Origin: Saprospiraceae bacterium
GTDB lineage: Bacteria; Bacteroidota; Bacteroidia; Chitinophagales; Saprospiraceae
Length of the DNA stretch: 64,000 nucleotides
Assembly (NCBI GenBank): GCA_020627535.1
Contig: JAHDGU010000003.1
Coordinates: forward strand, 62,001-126,000
Reading direction: 5' to 3'
This document shows, one piece after another, positions 54,587 to 61,842 of this stretch (the stretch's first letter is position 1; every line of letters starts with the position of its first letter). The position numbers were made by a program, and so were the translations under genes. The notes under the pieces were generated by a model. The model was not told the origin of the DNA and made no database searches. It saw only the letters and a list, made by a program, of their open reading frames with translations.

Positions 54587-55269
54587 AAGTTGAACTTGTA
54601 GCCCACTCCCTTGAGCGTCTTGATATATTGATCACCAATCTTGCTCCTGATCTTCCGTATGTGTACATCGACAGTACGATCTATGACGATCACATCACTA
54701 CCCCACACCTTGTTCAGGATCTCTGGTCGAGAGAAGACCTTGCCTGGTTTACTGGTTAGGAGTTTTATCAGCTCAAACTCCTTACGAGCCAGTGGTATGA
54801 ACTGTTCACCAATGTAGAGCTCAAACTTCTCTAGGTCAATACTCAATTCACCAAAGATCAAGAGGTTTGAACTCTTGTTGATCGACTTAGGTAGTCTTCT
54901 GAGCAAGGCTTTGACTCGACTGACGAATACCTTGGGCTTGATCGGCTTGGAGATGTAATCGTCTCCGCCAGACTCAAATGCCTCAAGCTCGGCAATTTCC
55001 CCACTCTTGGCCGTGAGGAATGCAATGAGACTGTCGTCAAATTCTGGTCGCTTGCGCAACTCTTGGCATAGTTCTATCCCACTCATCTCTGGCATCATGA
55101 TGTCAAGAATCATCAGATCAGGCATGTGTCTCAGTGACATTTCAAGCCCTTCCCGACCATCGATAGCTGTATAAACCTGATATCCCTCTCGCTCCAATGC
55201 AAAACTCAGGAACTCTAGAATGTCTGGCTCATCATCAACAATTAAAATTTTAAGCTCTTCACTTTCCAT
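54583..55269 (-). CDS. OmpR/PhoB-family response regulator
   Basis: The protein has 228 aa. The receiver domain has VDDEPD, the phosphorylated Asp56 in LMILDIMMPEMSG, and K at FLTAKSG. The winged-helix DNA-binding domain has LTSKPGKVFSRPEILNKVWG and DRTVDVHIRKIRSKIGD. It is first in a two-gene operon with the kinase. The regulon cannot be inferred from the window. Confidence 0.95.
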   Translation of the reverse strand: MESEELKILIVDDEPDILEFLSFALEREGYQVYTAIDGREGLEMSLRHMPDLMILDIMMPEMSGIELCQELRKRPEFDDSLIAFLTAKSGEIAELEAFESGGDDYISKPIKPKVFVSRVKALLRRLPKSINKSSNLLIFGELSIDLEKFELYIGEQFIPLARKEFELIKLLTSKPGKVFSRPEILNKVWGSDVIVIDRTVDVHIRKIRSKIGDQYIKTLKGVGYKFNF

Positions 55270-55325
55270 AGCGTAAATAAAGTACTCGATGGATCGAGCA
55301 GCCTGAGGAGTATATTACCCTTTTG

Positions 55326-55643
55326 TTAATTCAGATTTTTCTTCAGATCTCTCATTCTTTCCTTGACTTGCTGATGCAAGTCCTCAAATCTCCTCAGATC
55401 ATCGAGCAAAACCGTCATCGTCATCTCATAGTCCTCATCACTCACATCATGGATACGCAGTATCTGCTCATGATATGCTGCATACAGGCTATCTCTATCT
55501 TGACCTACCACTCTACTCATCGCTTGTTCTGCCAGATACTTATCTACCAATATATCAATCATTTGCTCCTCTGACAGGATAAGTTCTGGCTGCTTGATGC
55601 ACGAGACGCTGAGAGCACATATGAGGACAAGTATTGCTCTCAT
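55326..55643 (-). CDS. DUF4296 lipoprotein
   Basis: The protein has 105 aa from the ATG that overlaps the sixA stop (ATGA); the longer frame starts inside sixA. MRAILVLICALSVSC is a lipoprotein signal (Cys15), followed by KQPELILSEEQMIDILVDKYLAEQA, the DUF4296 pattern found almost only in Bacteroidetes. The function is unknown. It is translationally coupled to sixA. Confidence 0.85.
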   Translation of the reverse strand: MRAILVLICALSVSCIKQPELILSEEQMIDILVDKYLAEQAMSRVVGQDRDSLYAAYHEQILRIHDVSDEDYEMTMTVLLDDLRRFEDLHQQVKERMRDLKKNLN

Positions 55644-56137
55644 GAGGTGTACATCTTGGGATATATAAATTGCCTGAGACGTCCAGTATGAGAGCTCAGC
55701 TCTACCCAAGAGTCTAGCTTAAAGTCAACAATGTATATGCCGCAGGTAGGCACATTCATGATCTCACTATTGCTGTAGAAGAGGGCAATGTCTGTCCAGC
55801 ACGGATTGTGACCAAAGATCGCCACACTAGACCATGCGTCCGACAGACTGCCAAGTGCCTTGTAGACATCTGTCACGCTTGGCAGATAGAGGTCATCATC
55901 TGTCAGTACGCGGTCGGCTGGTAAATTATATGCTTCCGCAAAATACTTGGATGTCATCTGTGTACGTCGCGCAGGGCTGACCAGCAGACCATCTAGCGAT
56001 CCTTGTAAATCCTTGAGCTTCTCGGCCATAAGCGGTGCATCTCTGAGCCCACGAGGATTGAGAGGTCTGTCGATATCCTTCTGGCTTAGGTCCGCCCAGC
56101 TTGACTTGGCATGTCTTGCAAAACAAACAGTTTTCAT
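55640..56137 (-). CDS. sixA: SixA-like histidine phosphatase
   Basis: The protein has 165 aa. The histidine-phosphatase catalytic motif is FARHAKSSW (H9, in the SixA form RHA), followed by RPLNPRGLRDAPLMAEKL and LLVSPARRTQMTSKYF. The second catalytic His is in VAIFGHNP. SixA removes phosphate from histidine of phosphotransfer domains (for example PTS Npr or hybrid kinases). The substrate here is unknown. Confidence 0.9.
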   Translation of the reverse strand: MKTVCFARHAKSSWADLSQKDIDRPLNPRGLRDAPLMAEKLKDLQGSLDGLLVSPARRTQMTSKYFAEAYNLPADRVLTDDDLYLPSVTDVYKALGSLSDAWSSVAIFGHNPCWTDIALFYSNSEIMNVPTCGIYIVDFKLDSWVELSSHTGRLRQFIYPKMYTS

Positions 56138-56194
56138 ATTCCTTGTCTACACTTGTGAAGATCTAACTTTAAAGCTAGTCTTCTAATTTATCAA

Positions 56195-57727
56195 ATGTTT
56201 GCCGGACGAAAGACAATCAAGCTCTCGGAGCTCAAAGAAAGTATGCCTCCTGCGCTATATCATGACGCCAAAGACTTCATCAAGTCATTTGAGGTCACTG
56301 CGCTGAAGGTCTCTAAGAATCAATACCGATTTTCTGGCTACAACTTCCAGACCTTGATCACTGTGACACTAGGTGAACTCCGTGAGTGGTCATGTAACTG
56401 CGTGGACTACATGAAGACTCAGCAGTGTGTGCATGTCGGAGTAGGAGCACTGCTGATCCAAGAGCAAGTCGTCAGGGCTCAAGCGGTCAAGAAGCGCACC
56501 AAGCGTCTCTTTGAGTCAGATATGCGCATCATAGAGCACAGGCACTTAAGATTCCTACTCAAGTCATATGCGAGCAAAGACAATCAGCTAGCAGAATTGA
56601 CATCTATCATTGCCATGCTCACAGAATCTCGACAGACTGAGGACAATCAGGCATTTAGGATGCTCTTGGAGTCAGCATTTGACCTCAACAATCTCGCTCG
56701 TAGCACAAGAGGTCTGCAGCGCCAACTGCAATCTTGTCAGATCCTCATGGATTTTGTACAAAGCGAACTTACGGAGCTGAGCATATCCCGAATTTGGGAT
56801 CTGACACATTGTATGATTCCCTATACACTCAAGCTCTCTCAAAGGCTACAATCTCAGCGCTCGAAGAATCTCGTAGCAGATTGGCACGAAACGGTACAGT
56901 ACATCCGTAGCCAAAATATGGCGCCTGAGTTTAGAGAAAGATTTTTCTCAGAGATCAAGGAGCTTTGTCGAGAAGATCACTATGACTACCTGCGAGAGCA
57001 CAATCTCTTCAAACAACTATATCTTGAGGGAGAAAGTCAGATAGATCTGATACCAGCTATCCTAGAAGTACGGCATAGAAGAAGTTTCCTTCTCCAAGAC
57101 TGGTTCCTATTCCTCGAGTTTGTCCATGGAGCAGAGGGAAGCTTGAAGGAATATCCAGAGATCCTTCATCAGATGCCTGCCAAGATAATCTTGCTTGAAG
57201 CCATAGAGGACAGCAGATTTGACATCTTGCGACTCATGATTCATACGAGTGAGCAAGAGCATTCACTCACAAGTCTTCTGCGCGAGGTCATCATCGAAAA
57301 CTATAGTCAGATGAGTCGTATGCCTAGCATCAAAAAGCTCATTGATAATATGGACTGGATCAAGAGATTCAGGAATGGAGATCTATCTGTGACGGGTATG
57401 GAAGAGACAGAAGCCAACTATATGTCACAGATTCTCAATGTTCAAATCTGGCAACAATCGAGAGACTACGCAGAGATCTCAGCGTTTTTGCGCAAGCAAC
57501 ACGAGATTAAAGTCCTCCGTCATCTAGATCGATCAGCATGGAATCATCCTGAGATTCGCCAGGTGATAGATGATCTTCTTGACCGATATGTACAGACGCA
57601 TCTTGGACTGATCCCCATACAGACGATTCATGGCCTTCTCCGCTCACTCAGCGCCAGAGATATGGATGACATTGCCATGCATCTCAAGGCTGACCTCAGC
57701 GAGAAATATCCAGACAGATTCTCTTGA
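56195..57727 (+). CDS. SWIM zinc-finger protein of unknown function
   Basis: The protein has 510 aa. Residues ~45-85 hold a SWIM zinc finger: WSCNCVDYMKTQQCVHVGVGAL (C-x-C ... C-x-H). SWIM domains bind DNA or protein and occur with SNF2 helicases or MuDR transposases. Here the remaining ~420 residues are all-helical with no helicase, nuclease or other recognised domain. There is no signal peptide, so it is cytoplasmic. It is a single gene, divergent from sixA and convergent with yqgE. Confidence 0.8.
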   Translation: MFAGRKTIKLSELKESMPPALYHDAKDFIKSFEVTALKVSKNQYRFSGYNFQTLITVTLGELREWSCNCVDYMKTQQCVHVGVGALLIQEQVVRAQAVKKRTKRLFESDMRIIEHRHLRFLLKSYASKDNQLAELTSIIAMLTESRQTEDNQAFRMLLESAFDLNNLARSTRGLQRQLQSCQILMDFVQSELTELSISRIWDLTHCMIPYTLKLSQRLQSQRSKNLVADWHETVQYIRSQNMAPEFRERFFSEIKELCREDHYDYLREHNLFKQLYLEGESQIDLIPAILEVRHRRSFLLQDWFLFLEFVHGAEGSLKEYPEILHQMPAKIILLEAIEDSRFDILRLMIHTSEQEHSLTSLLREVIIENYSQMSRMPSIKKLIDNMDWIKRFRNGDLSVTGMEETEANYMSQILNVQIWQQSRDYAEISAFLRKQHEIKVLRHLDRSAWNHPEIRQVIDDLLDRYVQTHLGLIPIQTIHGLLRSLSARDMDDIAMHLKADLSEKYPDRFS

Positions 57728-57736
57728 TAGAAAAAC

Positions 57737-58300
57737 CTAGTTGAGGCTAATGAACTCAGGAATCTGTGCGATCACACTAAAGTGAGCACCGACATCAGTC
57801 ATTGCTTGCTTCCACATCTTGTCGGCTCTTCCCTTGAAGGCGTAGTTGCGATTCATCTGAGCTGACACCCAGGAGCCATTGTGCATTTCATCCATCAGTT
57901 GGCCGCCACCCCAGCCACTGTAACCTACATAAAAGCGGATGTCATCGGTCTTGATGAGATTGGTCTCAACCAGGGTCTTCAGTTGCTCAAAGTCTCCACC
58001 CCAGTATACTCCAGGCGACACTTCGCGACTCTGATTGAGCATATTACCCTTGGTATGCAGAAAATGTATGGTATCCGTAGCAACAGGCCCCCCAAAGTGA
58101 ATCTCACTGGGAAACTCTGGGAACCCTGAGACCAGGTCATTGACTTGCATATTGAGAGGGCGATTGAGCACAAAGCCAATACTTCCCTCCATCTCATCAT
58201 GATCGCAGAGAAGGATTACACTTCTTCTGAAGTTGGGATCGAGCATAAATGGCTCAGCCAGGAGCACTGTACCCGTATGTATTGCAAAATCCTGTGTCAT
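57737..58300 (-). CDS. yqgE: YqgE/AlgH family protein
   Basis: The protein has 187 aa, full family length. GTVLLAEPFMLDPNFRRSVIL, GSIGFVLNRPL, EIHFGGPVATDTIHFLHT and FYVGYSGWGGGQLMDEM are the conserved blocks. The molecular function of the family is unresolved (AlgH affects alginate regulation in Pseudomonas). It is the last gene of a tight folE-fabD-yqgE operon, 3 bp after fabD. Confidence 0.95.
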   Translation of the reverse strand: MTQDFAIHTGTVLLAEPFMLDPNFRRSVILLCDHDEMEGSIGFVLNRPLNMQVNDLVSGFPEFPSEIHFGGPVATDTIHFLHTKGNMLNQSREVSPGVYWGGDFEQLKTLVETNLIKTDDIRFYVGYSGWGGGQLMDEMHNGSWVSAQMNRNYAFKGRADKMWKQAMTDVGAHFSVIAQIPEFISLN

Positions 58301-58303
58301 AGA

Positions 58304-59182
58304 CTAGATGGCACGCATCTCTAAAGTACGATCTATGCGCTTAAAAAGACCAGTCAAAACCTTACCATTGCCACCGACCTCTGTGACACTGGTCAAGCCG
58401 TCAGTCTTCATATTTTGCATGGTCTGGGACCATCTCACAGGAGACGTCAGCTGCGCAATGAGGTTGGCCTTGATCTCACTTGGATCAAATACAGCCACAC
58501 CATGAACATTCTGATAGACCTTGCAGTAAGGCTCGTGAAACTGAATCTCTTCAATCTTAGCTGCCAATGCTTGGCGCGCGGGTTCCATCAATGGACTATG
58601 AAATGCACCGCCTACCACCAGAGGCACGACTCGACGAGCTCCTGCTTCAGTGCATTTGGCGGAAGCCTCCTCCACGCCTGCTATGGAACCACTGATGACC
58701 ACTTGGCCAGGACTGTTGTAATTTGCTGCGACCACAACTGACTCTAGACCATCACATATATTTTCGATCTGCTCATCTTCAAGACCGAGTACTGCCGCCA
58801 TGGTGCCCTCCGTCTGATCACAAGCCTCCTTCATGGCCTGGCTCCTGGTCTTGACCAATGATAATCCTGTCTCGAAATCAAAGACTTTGGCCGCCGCTAA
58901 CGCTGAAAATTCTCCTAATGAGTGTCCTGCTACAGCTTCTATATCTGACTGGCCGACATCACCAGCATTGAGTCTGATCAGAGAATGCACGTAGAGGGCA
59001 GGTTGAGTGACGTGAGTCTGCTTGAGATCTTCAAGAGTACCATGACACATGACGTCGTATAGATCATAACCAAGTATCTCAGAGGACCGATCCAAATATT
59101 GCTTTACTTGATCACTAGTGGGCAGATCATTGCCCATACCCACATACTGGGCTCCCTGACCGGGAAATACAAATGCTTTCAT
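58304..59182 (-). CDS. fabD: Malonyl-CoA:ACP transacylase
   Basis: The protein has 292 aa. AFVFPGQGAQYVGMG starts the domain; the nucleophile is S88 in VAGHSLGEFSALAAA; GGAFHSPLM holds the catalytic His; the Arg/Gln site is in TQPALYVHS. It loads malonate onto ACP for fatty-acid synthesis. It follows folE by 3 bp. A copy of the dispersed hairpin (ATTT-GGC-GGAA-GCC) is embedded in its coding sequence. Confidence 0.97.
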   Translation of the reverse strand: MKAFVFPGQGAQYVGMGNDLPTSDQVKQYLDRSSEILGYDLYDVMCHGTLEDLKQTHVTQPALYVHSLIRLNAGDVGQSDIEAVAGHSLGEFSALAAAKVFDFETGLSLVKTRSQAMKEACDQTEGTMAAVLGLEDEQIENICDGLESVVVAANYNSPGQVVISGSIAGVEEASAKCTEAGARRVVPLVVGGAFHSPLMEPARQALAAKIEEIQFHEPYCKVYQNVHGVAVFDPSEIKANLIAQLTSPVRWSQTMQNMKTDGLTSVTEVGGNGKVLTGLFKRIDRTLEMRAI

Positions 59183-59185
59183 GAT

Positions 59186-59752
59186 TTATGACAATTTGGA
59201 CGAAACCAAGTTAAGAAATTCAGCTCGCGTCTCTGGCTCCTTGAACTGCCCTAAGAATGCTGAAGTCGTTGTCACACTATTTTGCTTCTGCACACCACGC
59301 ATCATCATACACATGTGACATGCCTCGATAACAATGCCAGCACCCAGCGGCTCTAAAGATTCACCAATGCACTCCAATATCTGCTGTGTCAGTCTCTCCT
59401 GTACTTGCAGTCGTCTGGCAAAGACATCTACGATCCTCGGAATCTTACTGAGCCCAACGATCTTTCCGTCAGGTATATATGCCACATGTGCCTTACCAAA
59501 AAAAGGTAACATGTGGTGCTCACATAATGAGTAAAGCTCAATATCCTTGACAATGACCATCTCATTGTAATCTTCATGAAAGATTGCCTTCTGCATAATG
59601 GCTTTGGCATCCATCTCATAGCCACTACAGAGAAACTGCATGGCTTTGGACGCACGCTCAGGAGTCTTGACGAGTCCTTCCCGGCTTACATCTTCGCCGA
59701 TCTCTGTGATGATCTCTTGGTAGTGATTTGCGATATTTTCTGTTTTCTTCAT
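59186..59752 (-). CDS. folE: GTP cyclohydrolase I
   Basis: The protein has 188 aa. The zinc ligands are C77 and H80 in [12 protein letters not shown] and C148 in [35 protein letters not shown] is the conserved helix-strand block. It makes 7,8-dihydroneopterin triphosphate, the first step towards folate. It heads the operon with fabD and yqgE. Confidence 0.97.
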   Translation of the reverse strand: MKKTENIANHYQEIITEIGEDVSREGLVKTPERASKAMQFLCSGYEMDAKAIMQKAIFHEDYNEMVIVKDIELYSLCEHHMLPFFGKAHVAYIPDGKIVGLSKIPRIVDVFARRLQVQERLTQQILECIGESLEPLGAGIVIEACHMCMMMRGVQKQNSVTTTSAFLGQFKEPETRAEFLNLVSSKLS

Positions 59753-59871
59753 GACTTGGCCTTCTTTTCAAATCATTTGTGAAAGTAGTTTTCTTTGTTG
59801 AAGGTTCAATAGCACAGACTTGTATAGAAAATGTATTGATTGATCCATAATTCTGTGTGTTCTTGGAGATA

Positions 59872-60960
59872 ATGCCCATTTTCACGACAGTGAATCAAAC
59901 AGCTCAAGCAAAATCAGCCAATCTAAGCTGGTGGCATAACTCTACAGTGAGATTTGCCCTATTTTGGCTATTGATTTTTGCAGTAGTCATGGTGATCTCG
60001 ACTGAGATCCAAATCATGAGCCTTCGTGTTGTGTGTGCGTTCATCGTGACGAGCTTCTATGTCGGTATTGTCTATATCAACTACGAGCTGCTCATCCCAC
60101 ATCTGCGTAGATCGAAGAACTTTTTGATGTATTGTTTGATGCTTTTGGCAGTGGCCATGCTTCTGACGCCACTAAAAACTCTTCTGATCTATGTATCCTA
60201 CCGCCTTAGCGATATTTCACTGAGCCTATGGGATACAAACTATCTTGATAATTTCTTGGCGCTTGGTATAGTGGGCTTCGTGAGTAGCGTGGCGAAGATC
60301 CTTGGTGACTGGCTGCAACAACAGCGCACGATGAGCGAACTCGAGACCCAGAAAGCAAGCAGCGAACTCAAATTTCTCAAATCGCAGATCAATCCGCACT
60401 TTCTCTTCAATACACTCAATAACTTGTACGCGCTGACACTAAAGAAGTCTGATGATGCACCAGAAGTGGTCATCAAGCTCTCTGATATGATGCGCTATAT
60501 GCTCTATGAGTGCAATGAGCCCCTGGTCCCATTGCAAAAGGAAGTAGACTACATCAACAACTACATCGCATTGGAGAGTCTACGCCAAAGCTCAGGCGTG
60601 GATATCGCCTTTGAGCTTACCGGTAGTCCTGGTGCGCTGAAGATTGCACCTTTGATCTTTGTACCATTTCTGGAAAATGCATTTAAGCATGGTCTCAAGG
60701 AAAATATCAAAGAGGGATTCCTACACATCAGCATAGAAATCATCGAACACAGGCTCAAGTTTGAGCTCCAAAATAGCAAGCCAACGCGCATCACATCGCC
60801 AAGTCAACAGCGCAAAAGAGCTGGAGGTATTGGTTTGGAAAATGTACGAAGGCGACTGGAGCTCATCTATCCTGAAAGACATCAACTAGAAATCGAAGAC
60901 TCTCCAGATCGATACTTGACGAGTCTAAACCTTATTTTAACAGAAGACAAGCAAGACTGA
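59872..60960 (+). CDS. LytS/YehU-type sensor histidine kinase
   Basis: The protein has 362 aa from the ATG chosen; a GTG five codons upstream is less likely. Four membrane helices (residues ~27-145) are followed by a coiled linker (QQQRTMSELETQKASSELKF). The His_kinase domain has LKSQINPHFLFNTLNNLYAL (H176). The ATPase part has LIFVPFLENAFKHGLKENI and GGIGLENVRRRLELIYP. It lacks a periplasmic sensor domain, so it may sense the membrane or act with a partner. It is 4 bp before its cognate LytTR regulator. Confidence 0.93.
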   Translation: MPIFTTVNQTAQAKSANLSWWHNSTVRFALFWLLIFAVVMVISTEIQIMSLRVVCAFIVTSFYVGIVYINYELLIPHLRRSKNFLMYCLMLLAVAMLLTPLKTLLIYVSYRLSDISLSLWDTNYLDNFLALGIVGFVSSVAKILGDWLQQQRTMSELETQKASSELKFLKSQINPHFLFNTLNNLYALTLKKSDDAPEVVIKLSDMMRYMLYECNEPLVPLQKEVDYINNYIALESLRQSSGVDIAFELTGSPGALKIAPLIFVPFLENAFKHGLKENIKEGFLHISIEIIEHRLKFELQNSKPTRITSPSQQRKRAGGIGLENVRRRLELIYPERHQLEIEDSPDRYLTSLNLILTEDKQD

Positions 60961-60964
60961 CAAA

Positions 60965-61690
60965 ATGATCAAAGCCATCATCGTAGACGACGAACCCCTA
61001 GCCATAGAAATCCTTGAGACCCACTGTGCCAACATAGCAGATCTAGAGGTTCAATCGACATTCAACAACGCCATAGACGCCAGCACCTACTTGAGTAATC
61101 ATCAGGTAGACTTGATGTTTTTGGACATCCAGATGCCCCAGTTGACGGGACTAGAGTTCCTGAAAAGTCTCGCTAATCCACCGAAAGTCATATTTACTAC
61201 GGCATACAGCGAGTACGCCTTAGATGGATTTGAACTCAATGCACTAGACTATCTGCTCAAGCCGATATCGTTTGATCGATTTTTCAAGGCAGTGAACAAG
61301 TATAGGAGTGTCTCTGGATCGAGCAGCACTAGTGATGCAGGGTCGAATAACGAAAATGAGGCAGACTTCATGTTTGTCAAAGCCGATAAAAAGCTGGTCA
61401 AGATCAACTTTGATGATATTCTCTATATCGAAGGGCTAAAAGACTATGTGATCATCAGGAGCGCTGACAAGCGTGTGATCACCCTACAGACGATGAAGAG
61501 TCTCAATGAGAAATTACCCGACAGCCGCTTCATGCGCATACACAGGAGCTATATCATGAACACCGATAAGATCGAAGCACTGATGGGCAATATGGTTGAA
61601 GTCACTGAACGTGGTGAAAAGAAACACATCCCTGTAGGTAAGAATTATCGAGAGGATCTCCTGGCTAGGATCAATGAGAATAAAATCTAG
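60965..61690 (+). CDS. LytTR-family response regulator
   Basis: The protein has 241 aa. The receiver has VDDEPLAIEIL, the phosphorylated D54 in LMFLDIQMPQLTGLEFL, and the FTTAYSEYALDGFELNALDYLLKP block. A Ser/Asn-rich linker follows. The LytTR DNA-binding domain has FVKADKKLVKINFDDILYIE and MRIHRSYIMN. It forms an operon with the kinase and is a typical Bacteroidetes two-component pair. Targets are unknown. Confidence 0.95.
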   Translation: MIKAIIVDDEPLAIEILETHCANIADLEVQSTFNNAIDASTYLSNHQVDLMFLDIQMPQLTGLEFLKSLANPPKVIFTTAYSEYALDGFELNALDYLLKPISFDRFFKAVNKYRSVSGSSSTSDAGSNNENEADFMFVKADKKLVKINFDDILYIEGLKDYVIIRSADKRVITLQTMKSLNEKLPDSRFMRIHRSYIMNTDKIEALMGNMVEVTERGEKKHIPVGKNYREDLLARINENKI

Positions 61691-61842
61691 CCGAGACGAT
61701 GATTTCCGCTGCCTAAATTGAGTAGTGGCGCGCAAGTCCATCACAACCGCGCAAGGGTCTATTACGATGTCCCAGTTTTCTTTTGACTAAGGCCAGGGTA
61801 AGTAAGACGGGAGGGACTTATCATCTAGTGAAGACGACCAGA

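Noticed and set aside
59193-59206. ATTTGGACGAAACC in folE as another hairpin copy
   Set aside because: It resembles the motif in sequence, but the stem does not pair around the GAAA loop.
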